Shown here: positions 56,287 to 64,000 of the stretch, piece by piece | How the letters are laid out: each line of letters begins with the position of its first letter | How positions within the stretch are numbered: the stretch's first letter is position 1 | DNA from: Henckelia pumila | Lineage: Eukaryota; Streptophyta; Magnoliopsida; Lamiales; Gesneriaceae | Reading direction: 5' to 3' | Length of the DNA stretch: 64,000 nucleotides | NCBI RefSeq assembly: GCF_033568475.1 | Contig: NC_133120.1 | Span: forward strand, 85,640,151 to 85,704,150 | Program-made: the position numbers and the translations under genes | The notes under the pieces: generated by a model | What the model saw: the letters and a program-made list of their open reading frames with translations, nothing else | Told to the model about the DNA's origin: nothing | Databases searched by the model: none

Positions 56287-56973
56287 ATGTCTGCGAATGA
56301 GTCAAGTTCTCATAACCAAAACATGGAACAATCTGGAAATCTGAAAACACCTGTTGCTACTAACTCAATGGCAATTGCATGCCGTGTGTGTGACAAGGTT
56401 TTCTTTGATAATCTGAGCCTCGTGTATCACTTTGAGGCTCACCTGGAAGATGAGAATTCAAACCCGAGTCTACAGGGGCGTACCATGGCAGCTTTGCAAA
56501 ATAGCTGGAATTTGTCTATTAACAGAATGAGTCAAGCTTATTTTGTAGACATTCCTAAGATGAATTACTACTTGAAATCATGTTCCCTTCCTATTCCTTC
56601 TGCAACACCACCAAACGTTTTACCTTCTACTGTTGTCCAGATGCCCGTGCTGAATTCCATGCCACCATTAAGGCCATCTGTTGATGCTTCTCAGAATTTT
56701 CCGTCACCAAATTTTCATTCAGCCATGAGCCACATGGCTGTTGCTTCGTCATCAACCCGCCCACTAATTTACTCTCAAGTTGGTGCAAGGAGTGGCTTTG
56801 CTCGTGGCATGGCCACAGTTCCTCCCTTGCATTTGAGGGAACAAAATGGACGTCGAGGAGGACGGGTTGCTGGTCATAAAAGGCCACATATAAATCAGTC
56901 GAAAAAGCCCTTTCAGGAGATAATTGTCATAAGCGATGATGAAGAGGAGATAGACTTGACTTTGAAGCTCTAA
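56287..56973 (+). CDS. Single C2H2 zinc-finger protein with SIM-like and LxLxL C-terminus
   Basis: Intronless, 228 aa. One C2H2 finger lies at residues 32-52 (CRVCDKVFFDNLSLVYHFEAH, C-x2-C-x12-H-x3-H). It lacks the QALGGH signature of most plant C2H2 regulators. A Pro/Ser/Met-rich linker follows, then a basic GRRGGR...HKRP stretch that could serve nuclear import or nucleic-acid binding. The C-terminus reads EIIVISDDEEE, a textbook-like SUMO-interacting motif (hydrophobic core plus acidic tail). It ends DLTLKL, an LxLxL EAR-type repression motif at the very end. I infer a nuclear adaptor or repressor but do not recognise the exact family. The in-frame ATG at 56218 would add 23 residues; a TATA box at 56189 favours the shorter form. 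Confidence 0.8.
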   Translation: MSANESSSHNQNMEQSGNLKTPVATNSMAIACRVCDKVFFDNLSLVYHFEAHLEDENSNPSLQGRTMAALQNSWNLSINRMSQAYFVDIPKMNYYLKSCSLPIPSATPPNVLPSTVVQMPVLNSMPPLRPSVDASQNFPSPNFHSAMSHMAVASSSTRPLIYSQVGARSGFARGMATVPPLHLREQNGRRGGRVAGHKRPHINQSKKPFQEIIVISDDEEEIDLTLKL

Positions 56974-58111
56974 AAAACTCGTATGAGTTGCGTTGATGTT
57001 TGCTGTTGCTTCCCATGAATGCATGGCCTTGATTTTTGCTTTAGTGTGGCTTGTTCATTTGAGATTGTGTTTTTCATGCTACTAGAGGTGCTTGTTTAAC
57101 TTAAATGTTTTTGAAGACCATGATGAGTGGTAAATAAAAATTTGTTATCTTGGTATCATTGAAATAATAAATTCCTTTTTTGAAAAAAATTTGTGTTGTC
57201 GTATAACTATGGTTTGGCTTCTCATTTCACAATGTTGAGCTGTCTTGCCCAAATTTATGAGCGTGTGCAAACAGTATTTATGTTGGCCTCTGTTAACAAC
57301 TATTTCGCATCAATTCTCGCCTTGCAAAAACGGCTACTCGTTTTGCTAGAGAAATCCTTCTGACAAATCAATATAGGGTATCACGGCTTAATGCATCAAT
57401 TCACCAACATTGAGTGGTGAATCGTCCTGCATAGCACTTAGGTTCTGACATTTTTCATATGTTCGACTTTGATAGCATGTTGTCATATCCATGGTTCAGT
57501 GGTCCAGCCAAGCAAGATTTCTGTTCAAATGATAACATCGACAACCACTTGTATCCATCCTCACTTCGCAAAAATTGCTAAACCAAGTTGCTAACAAATC
57601 TGTTGTCGAATACATCCTACAAAGTGAATTGAAGGATGGTAGTACGAATTGTCTTCATTGCCGGTGCCAAACAAAGTCTCTAATGGTGCCTGGCATAGCC
57701 TTAAAATAACTCCATTTATTTATTTATTTATTTTCAAGTTCTTCTTTGCCTAACAAATATTACGAAACCTGAATTGTCAGCAACCATGGGTATTTAATGC
57801 AAATACCATAAAATTAAATGCATACAATGAACAACATCGTTGGATTGGCTTTAAATGCAAGAAGAGACATGCATGAAGTAATAACCTCTTTTGAAATCAA
57901 ACGATGCTTTTTGCGAACACATGGATGCTCCCAAATGATTTGTGACATATGCAGCTTGTTATTATATTTTTAATTTCTTCAACTACCACAATTACATCTA
58001 GATGCTAGATAGTTTGCAAAATATGCTAGCCAATTTGCAAAATTTGATAAATACCATTATTGATGACTCCAACCATGGGTATACTTAAGAGTGGACGAAT
58101 GACATGATTAC
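56974..58111. other. 3' flank of the C2H2 gene and intergenic DNA
   Basis: A 3' UTR-like region runs to about 57180 (AATAAATTCC near 57164). The rest is intergenic DNA without a supported gene, up to the left LTR of the minus-strand Copia element. Confidence 0.4.
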
Positions 58112-58370
58112 GGTTGGAATAGTGGTAAACTTAGAGCTGCTACTTTATTTTTTAATTGTTTTTTTAATTGATTTCTTTTGTCTACACATAGCAGATTACA
58201 AGATGATTATAAATCTAACTCTAAATATATCTATATCTATTCTATCTATATAAAAGCATGAATAAGATTTTGAATTGTTTATTTACTTTTGTGCCCTTGA
58301 AATATTTAAATTCTTAATATTGCCCGAATTGACCGAATAATTAATTTAATATAACTGTTGGTCTTCCTCT

Positions 58371-59008
58371 TTGTTTTTTATAATGTTGTGATATATTAAT
58401 TGATATAATATAATTCTTGGTCTTCCTCTTTGGTTTTTTTAATGATTTAGTAGATAATAATATAACAAATGGTGGAAAATGATTTATAACTTGTTATAAG
58501 ACTTATAACATGTATAGGAAAGGAGAAAGAAATAAAATGAGTTAGTGTTATTACTTGAATCGATTTTTTTTCATATTTCTGAGTTACAAGTAAAACTTTA
58601 ATTTTTAAAAAATTCTATAATTTTGAAAATAAAAAAATAAGCAAAAAAATTAGATAAGTGTAATTATTACATATTTTAAATTGCTCAATTTGTTTTTTAT
58701 AATGTTGTGATATATTAATTGATATAATATAATTCTTGGTCTTCCTCTTTGTTTTTTTTTTTATGATTTAGTAGATAATAATTTAACAAATGGTGGAAAA
58801 TGATTTATAACGTGTTATAAGACTTATAACATGTATAGGAAAGGAGCAAGAAATAAAATGAGTTAGTGTTATTACTTGAATCGATTTAGTTTTTCATATT
58901 TCTGAGTTATAAGTAAAACTTTAATTTTTAAAAAATTCTATAATTTTGAAAATAAAAAAATAAGCAAAAAAATTAGATAAGTGTAATTATTACATATTTT
59001 AAATTTCT
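58371..59008. repeat. Tandem duplication of 319 bp inside the Helitron
   Basis: The unit beginning TTGTTTTTTATAATGTTGTG occurs at 58371 and 58690 with only a few differences over its whole length. The copies meet exactly head to tail. It is AT-rich and non-coding. Confidence 0.92.
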
Positions 59009-59218
59009 AAAAATAATTAAGTATATGTCAATTTATTGATGAAACATGCTAAAATAGTATATACGCGGAACTGGTAATAAATTCAAGAGAGAAATATATT
59101 TAGGGAGAAAATACTGGTTAGAAGCAACTTTTTTCAGATTAATGATATAATAGAAAAGATTGATGACTAAAGCTGTAAGGTGATCAAATTCAAAATAATA
59201 TGTCAGTAAATATATTTA

Positions 59219-59405
59219 ATACTATCATTTTACAAATTACAAAAGATCAATAAATTATATCTAATGTACCACGAGAAATACAGAAAAATGCAATAGGATA
59301 ATGAAGTTACGAGTACTACCATTTTAAAAATTACAAAAGATCAAGAAATTATATGTAGCATACCACAAGAAATACAGAAAAGACGCAATAGAATAATGAA
59401 GTAAT
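59219..59405. repeat. Tandem duplication of about 95 bp inside the Helitron
   Basis: ACTA(T/C)CATTTTA(C/A)AAATTACAAAAGATCAA...AATACAGAAAA...GCAATAG(G/A)ATAATGAAGT occurs twice, starting near 59220 and 59315. Confidence 0.8.
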
Positions 59406-59952
59406 GAGATAAAATATGATTTCTAACATATTATTGGAAATAGAATTAAGAGTCTAGAATAAATAAAGTGGTTTATTCATTCCGAAAAAATAATAATAAA
59501 GTGGTTTGTTTTTATAACTAATGGGTCGTTCTTGTATAAATAGACAAGAAAAGTAAGTGACATTATATTTATTTGAATTTTAGTGGTAACCACATGTATA
59601 TACATTGTTCATGGCTCAATGTGTCTTGGTTCCAAAATAAAAAAAATTATGAATCGTGTATAGGGAGATAATTGATTTCACATTTCCATTAATGCATTGA
59701 AAAAATAAAGATCATAACAAATCCAATATAATACATGTTCCACGTGCAAATCACATGTTTCTTGCTAGTACAACTAAAATCACCAATTTCCTATGCATAT
59801 TAAATCTAGACTTTGACTAGCTATTCAAACTTCTTAAGTGCATTTCAAAGTTCACATCTCTAGACGACGACATTAGATTTAAGAATTATTTCCAACACTC
59901 TTTAATTTGTAATTTTGAATTGACACATTTTGAGGAGCTACTTGGATTGACT

Positions 59953-60375
59953 TCATTCGAACCATTGGGTCAAATGTGTCATTGCCATCAACTTCACATT
60001 GTTGAGCATGTTCTTTACAACTCCTTGATTTTTCTTCCTTTTTATGGATACACCATCTTCACATTTTGTCTTGTAAATTTTCTTCAATGCATTTTTTTGT
60101 TTCTTCTTTTCAACAAAAAATATCTCATTTTTTCGCTTGAACCAAATTTGCTGCACCATTTCTTTCTTCAAAAAATTAAGGCTCACAAGAGAACATGGAA
60201 ACACTGTATCAAAAATCTTTTTCAAAGATTGAAACTTTTTTACCTGTGATTCTGGATCAACTGCTTCATTGAATGATTCATCTCCTTTGGGCGTTGATTG
60301 TGGCTTAAGGCCATGAGTGAATGATGGTTCACTTGAATCTTCAGCTTTTCGAGAATCATTATTTTCAACTGGCAT
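59953..60375 (-). pseudogene. pol: Copia pol relic (pre-RT linker and RT start)
   Basis: A Ser/Glu-rich linker is followed by FQSLKKIFDT, the phrase that precedes reverse transcriptase in Copia polyproteins. A degraded IYKTK...EDG stretch then matches the start of the RT domain. Later RT motifs are absent and the frame drifts, so this is a truncated relic. Confidence 0.6.
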
Positions 60376-60451
60376 AATGAGACTATAAACTTTATTTTTG
60401 TCCGTTTGAGTTATTTTATTGCCACTGTCAAATTCCTTTTCTTGTCAGTAA

Positions 60452-61469
60452 TTATACGTTCATTATTATCAAAATGAACTGAATAATCTTTGCAAATAAG
60501 TTGCCCGACACTCGGAAAATTTTTGTGCAAGTTAGGCACGCAAAGAACATCGGTAAGAAGCTTGTTGGTACCTCTTTTGTGCAAACTTTGATTGTGTCTT
60601 TTCCTTCGACCTTTTGCATTTTCCCATCGCCAAGTTTTACTTCAGTGGAGAAATTTCTGTGGATCTTCACAGAACTGTTGAGATTGCTAGTCATGTGGTT
60701 ACTACAACCATTGTCGATGTACCATAAATCCTTGGATCTGCTTTCTGCCTTAATGCATGTATAAAACAACAAATCTTCAGTTTCCTCCTTTGGGACATCT
60801 GCCTGCTCTTTTTCTTGTCTATTTGATGACAACAGTCTCTTTGAGAATGATTCAGAATGCGACATCTTGTGCATTTGAAACGACAATCCCTTGAATTGTG
60901 GCTGGTTGAGTCGCATATGATGCAATACTGTTCGCCAAATTTTGTTGTCGCTCCTATTTTTTTGGATATTTTCTTTGCCAATGTTGCTGACCATTTTGGT
61001 TCCTCGTCTACCATGAATTTGATGAAGTTTCAAACTTATTCGGCTTCTTATTATAAAATTCAACTTTGGGTTGAAATACTTGCTCCAAAGGCTGATTTGA
61101 GGATCAATTTATCCTTTCTTCATGTGCTTGAAGAGAACTCATCAACTCGAACATTGACAACATGGAGAGATCCTTCGATTCTTCGGTTGCTGCAACACAA
61201 CGATCAAACTTTGATTGTAGACTCTGCGAGATTTCACGACTACCCGCTTGTCTTGAATATTGTCTTTAAGGCTTTGAATATTATTCACAATTTTTGCAAC
61301 TCTAGAGAAGTCGGGAAGAAATACCAGGTATTTTTTCACTTTCTATCATCGTCGAAATCACTCCATAGTGATTCAAGCTTGATAGACACTATTTTATCAT
61401 TTCCATGAAATTCTTGTTGCAAGACTTCCTATACTTTGCTTTTCGTTTGTTGGATATTCTATGATAGAT
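60452..61469 (-). pseudogene. gag: Copia gag C-terminal half and protease relic
   Basis: Frames spread over the minus strand give the gag C-terminal domain (KIVNNIQSL, then a frame-shifted [10 protein letters not shown]). They also give Cys/His knuckles (CIICDSTSHNSRDCRFKCTRC) and the protease motif WYIDNGCSNHMTSN followed by VKLGDGK. The usual Asp-Ser-Gly of the active site reads Asp-Asn-Gly here. Several frameshifts separate the pieces. Confidence 0.75.
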
Positions 61470-61560
61470 AGTGTTAAGAAATGAACTTGGACCTAACTCA
61501 ACCCCAATCTTGCTTGTTTGAACCTTTAATTTTGGTCATAATATGTCAATTATGAGCCTT

Positions 61561-61707
61561 TAGTTTTCAGCAAATAGCGCTATAGTGCATGTTATTTGCG
61601 CTATAGCGCGCTTTTCCAGAGGATAGTGTGCGCTATTCGTGCAAAACGCTAAAATAGTAGCGCTACGCCATAAAAATGTGCTATAGCGCGCTACGTAAAA
61701 CACTGCT
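61561..61707. repeat. GCGCTATAGCGC-rich repeat
   Basis: At least five copies or variants of AGCGCTATAGCGC occur in about 145 bp. The outer ends AGTTTTCAGCAAATAGCGC and the inverse of AGTGTTTTACGTAGCGC look like imperfect inverted repeats, as in some hAT-type MITEs. It truncates the 3' end of the SWC2 copy. Confidence 0.5.
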
Positions 61708-62251
61708 CGGGTCATCCTTTTCTCCTCACCTTCCTTTTTTCTTTTTAATTGGCTTCCTAGAAGCTTGCAATGCTGCACGTATTGCATCCCTTTCGGCTTG
61801 CCTGATAATGGCAGAAGTTCTGGTTGATTTTCTGACTATTTTCTCCTCCTCGGCATCGTCAGGAACTTCATGATGTTCATCAGGAGTGGACTGCTCTGAA
61901 ATTTTCTCATCTTCAGGTACCTTTTCTATCTTGACAGCACCTTGTTTTTCTTCTTCTTTGTGGGTGGCTTTCCTGGAAATATTAATTTCTTTTTTGTCCT
62001 TGTCCTCTCATCTGATTCATTTTCCATTACTTCATCTGCCTCAGACGCACATCATCAAAATCACTATCATAAACATCAGCAACCTCCGCTTCTTCCTCGT
62101 ATTCGACATCATTCTCTTCCTCTTTGAGAGCATCTTGATTCCAGAAGACCTCGTCCTCTTCGAGTTCATCATCAAGAAACTTCGTCATCCTTTTGTCTCT
62201 GGTTCCCCAAGAGAAACGATCAAGGAAAACGGGGGATTGCTGCAAATCCAT
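61708..62251 (-). pseudogene. SWC2: Intronless, broken copy of SWC2 (YL1/VPS72, SWR1 complex subunit)
   Basis: The parent protein is the histone-binding subunit of the SWR1 complex that deposits H2A.Z. On the minus strand the copy opens MDLQQSPVFLDR and carries the YL1 signature KRMTKFLDDELEEDEVFWNQ, ALKEEENDVEYEEEAEVADV and DSDFD. It then shifts frame near 62040 to TRTKKKLIFPGK, and shifts again to IEKVPEDEK, KIVRKSTRTS and RQAERDAIRAALQASRKP. It ends abruptly after EGEEKRMT at the repeat near 61708. All blocks are contiguous with no introns, suggesting a retrocopy. The two frame breaks and missing C-terminal half mean it cannot make SWC2. A partial first-frame peptide of about 105 aa remains open from 62344 to 62027. 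Confidence 0.85.
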
Positions 62252-62584
62252 CGACTTCACCAAGTGAAATAAATTCTTCAACCCTCTAACCGAAAGAGCG
62301 AACTGAATACGTTTCTGAGACAAAAACTCTCTTTTTTGACCCACAGCCTATTGGTCCATTGCCATCACCGGAAAGTGTTCGTCCCACACGCGGTTCAATT
62401 TCAATTGGGATAAAGGGGAGTGATTCTGGAACAGAAATGCACACATAATCATGAACCCTAGATGCAAATTGCCAAATCGGTTAGATATGTCCCAAGTCGG
62501 TTAGAGAGAATTCCTGGGAGTTCAATATATGGTCTTGGACAACCCTCCCCTCTTAAGCTAGCTTTTGAGGTTGAGTTAGGTCTA

Positions 62585-62799
62585 AGTCCAATTCTTCAAA
62601 AGAAAAACATTTAAAAAAAACACTTATTCAAGTGCTTCCAGAAATTTTGGCTTATGCTTGTGCTTCTATTTAATTTTTTTAAAATTTTTTTTTTTAAACA
62701 TTTATCCAAACGCTAAAACCGCTTATGTTTTCTTTTTATAAAAGCACTTCAAAAAACTGGACTTATTTAAGCTAAAGGCTTTTGTATCCAAACTCGCCC
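62585..62799. mobile_element. Probable MITE fragment (TTTGGATACAAAAGC type)
   Basis: The right edge (minus strand) reads AAGGGCGAGTTTGGATACAAAAGC, a common plant MITE end. An interior with GCACTTGAATAAGTG and AAGTGCTTTTATAAAAAG motifs follows. The left end is unclear. It abuts the hAT-like element. Confidence 0.35.
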
Positions 62800-62807
62800 T
62801 TACTAAC

Positions 62808-63261
62808 TAGGGGTGCAAATGAACCGAACATGTTCGTGAGCTTTACGAGCCCGCTCGAAAATATTTGATTCGTATTCGAGCTTATCGAACTCGAGCCGAA
62901 TTCGAACATGTTCGAACTTTTTTTCGAGCCGATCTCGAGCCGAAATTACTCTGTTCGATAGTTCGCGAATAGTTTTTGAGCCTTAATATTTAATTAATAT
63001 AATATAATTATATAATAAATATATATACATTTTGAACTTTTTTGAACATTTCGAGCTTTTCGAACCATAATATCCGAATAGTTCACGAATATGTTCGAAT
63101 ATTTCGAACCGAACTCGAACTCGAACTTCATTTCGAGCCGAGCTCGAGCCAAAATATTTGAAATTATCGAACTTCGAATCGAGCTCGAACTCGAATATAC
63201 TCTTATCGAGCCGAATTCGAGCCTTAAAATTTTACGATTATTCGGTTCGATTTCACCCCTA
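62808..63261. mobile_element. hAT-like non-autonomous element, 454 bp, 8-bp TSD
   Basis: The ends TAGGGGTG(C/A)AAAT(G/C)GAACCGAA are inverted repeats. Flanks are TTACTAAC (62800-62807) and TTGCTAAC (63262-63269), an 8-bp target duplication with one change, which is diagnostic for hAT. The interior is a dense array of TTCGAGC/GAACTCGAAC motifs. It interrupts the gag gene of the Copia relic right after a KQRG stretch. Confidence 0.8.
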
Positions 63262-63747
63262 TTGCTAACCCCCTCTGCTTCAAATACCAAGGTGCAGTAG
63301 CATCCTTTTTTGATCTTCTTTGTATTTTGTTTGATGATTTGCACTCCATTCTGCACCATCTTCGTAGATAGATTTGGGTAATCGCTTTCAATGATGTCCC
63401 ATAAATCTTCCGAGATAAAGAAATCCATAGTTTCAGTGCTCCAATAATCATAATGTTCTCCTTCGAATATGGTACTTCCGTCGAAGAATATTTAAACATC
63501 GTGAGTGGAAAATTTTCCGGTCATTGCAATCTGTAGTTTTTGGTGTTGTGATGAAAGAAATCAAAGTGGACTTGAAATTTCTTCTCCGTAGAACATGCAT
63601 AAGAAAGCTTCCCATTGCAAGCAAAATTGATAGTTGCTCAAGTGAAAGACAATTAATAGGAGAAGGAACGAAGGGTTTGAGATATTTGGAATTGAATAGG
63701 AGAGAAAAGCTTCCAACAACTCTCTGTACGTTGCAAGGAAGAAATGT
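63262..63747 (-). pseudogene. gag: Copia gag N-terminal relic
   Basis: Two overlapping minus-strand frames carry a typical Copia gag phrase: MDFFISEDLWDIIE in one frame and KKDATAPWYLKQRG in another, with a frameshift between them. The PBS (CTCTGATACCA on the plus strand, 63748-63758) lies just upstream. The gene is then cut by the hAT-like element. Confidence 0.65.
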
Positions 63748-63762
63748 CTCTGATACCAAATT

Positions 63763-64000
63763 TGTTGGCACAGCGGAAGACTTGAGAGCTGCTGCTCTAT
63801 TTTTTAAATTGAATCTTTTGATTGATTTTTTCCCTCTGCACATAGCAGATTACAAGATTATATAAATAGAACTAAAATAACCAATTTTGCATGTATATTA
63901 ATTCTAGGCTTTGATTAGCCATTCTAACTTCTTAAGTGCCTTTCAAAGTTCACATGAGTATTCTAGAAAATGGCTCTAGAAATTACAGTTTATTCACTAC
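63763..64000 (-). mobile_element. 5' LTR of the minus-strand Copia element (runs off the window)
   Basis: Starts TGTTGGCACAGCGG on the plus strand (its 3' end in element orientation) next to the PBS. It shares its length with the interrupted LTR at 58112-59897 and carries the uninterrupted Helitron target ATAAATAGAACTAAAAT. Its other end is just beyond 64000. Confidence 0.75.

Larger units (their letters stand above)
58214..59768 (+). mobile_element. Helitron (1555 bp) inserted in the Copia LTR
   Basis: It starts TCTAACTCTAAATATATC after an A and ends with a CACGTG-CAAAT-CACATG hairpin, spacer and CTAG followed by T. Removing it rejoins ATAAA and TACAACTAAAAT, which matches the uninterrupted ATAAATAGAACTAAAAT of the partner LTR near 63862. 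This gives an empty-site comparison that fixes both borders and the A/T target. It is non-autonomous, with no Rep/helicase frame. It contains a 319-bp tandem duplication and an about 95-bp tandem duplication. Confidence 0.85.
58112..59897 (-). mobile_element. 3' LTR of a minus-strand Copia element, split by a Helitron
   Basis: The outer parts (58112-58213 and 59769-59897) match the other LTR at 63763-64000: AGAGCTGCT, CACATAGCAGATTACAAGAT, and TTCTTAAGTGC(A/C)TTTCAAAGTTCACAT. The right end is CCAACA, the inverse of the TGTTGG start. Without the inserted Helitron the LTR is about 231 bp. The first bases are mutated (GGTTGG). Confidence 0.8.
61471..62604. repeat. Inverted ends bracketing the insert with the SWC2 copy
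   Basis: AACTTGGACCTAACTCAACC at 61481-61500 is mirrored by GGTTGAGTTAGGTCTAAGTCC at about 62571-62591. These motifs are common at the edges of small plant LTR-type repeats. They enclose the SWC2 pseudogene and a GCGCTATAGCGC-rich stretch, and mark a foreign block inside gag. No clean target duplication was found. Confidence 0.45.
59898..63762 (-). mobile_element. Internal region of a decayed minus-strand Copia element with nested insertions
   Basis: From right to left on the minus strand: PBS, gag N-terminal part, a hAT-like MITE (62808-63261), other insert DNA including an SWC2 copy (61708-62251), gag C-terminal part with zinc knuckles, protease, then a piece of the reverse transcriptase N-terminus near the left LTR. 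Integrase and most of RT/RNase H are missing, so a large internal deletion occurred. Multiple frame breaks make it inactive. Confidence 0.8.

Noticed and set aside
60857-61408. 183-codon plus-strand frame
   Set aside because: It is the antisense shadow of the Copia gag relic, which is recognisable on the minus strand.
61886-62272. 128-codon plus-strand frame
   Set aside because: It is the antisense shadow of the SWC2 pseudogene; the Ser/Leu/Ile-rich content mirrors the acidic coding strand.

Overview
This window is nuclear DNA of a flowering plant, almost certainly a eudicot. The host genes are spliced with GT-AG introns, match plant-specific families at expected lengths, and lie in AT-rich intergenic DNA full of retrotransposons, MITEs and Helitrons. 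I cannot name the species.

Layout. 1-1436: the right end of a minus-strand LTR element (start of its internal region plus a 944-bp LTR). 1437-5880: AT-rich repeats and a Helitron 3' end. 5909-8480 (-): cryptochrome CRY2, with an orphan coding-like exon just upstream at 8605-8701. 10002-12656 (-): cytosolic NAD-malate dehydrogenase in seven exons, exactly 332 aa. 14477-18698 (+): an XBAT35-like ankyrin/RING E3 ligase in nine exons, exactly 462 aa, with a small Helitron in intron 6. 24792-25370 (+): an intronless ALOG (LSH-type) nuclear protein. 25371-34246: gene-poor DNA with microsatellites, a second Helitron of the same family and two MITEs with TTA target duplications. 34252-39003 (+): a nearly complete Ty1/Copia element with 147-bp LTRs, TSD GTATG and unusual TA...TA LTR ends, broken by two frameshifts and one stop. 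39009-45400: more MITEs and Helitron ends. 46524-51147 (+): an NDR-type AGC kinase in 13 coding exons, with a probable GC-AG intron holding a MITE. 52228-52301 (-): tRNA-Thr(AGU). 56287-56973 (+): an intronless single-C2H2 protein with SUMO-interaction-like and LxLxL C-terminal motifs. 58112-64000: a decayed minus-strand Copia element that acts as a landing pad. A 1.55-kb Helitron sits in its 3' LTR. A hAT-like MITE and a broken intronless copy of the SWR1-complex gene SWC2 (YL1/VPS72) sit in its gag region.

The host genes do not form a pathway or operon: photoreceptor, central metabolism, ubiquitin ligase, developmental regulator, kinase and zinc finger are independent neighbours. I see no CRISPR, no bacterial-type system and no clear new defence or metabolic cluster. 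The most informative content is the nested mobile-element record, the captured SWC2 fragment, the non-canonical LTR termini and some splice-level oddities. All exon borders were placed by eye from reading frame, splice consensus and remembered family sequences, without running an aligner.
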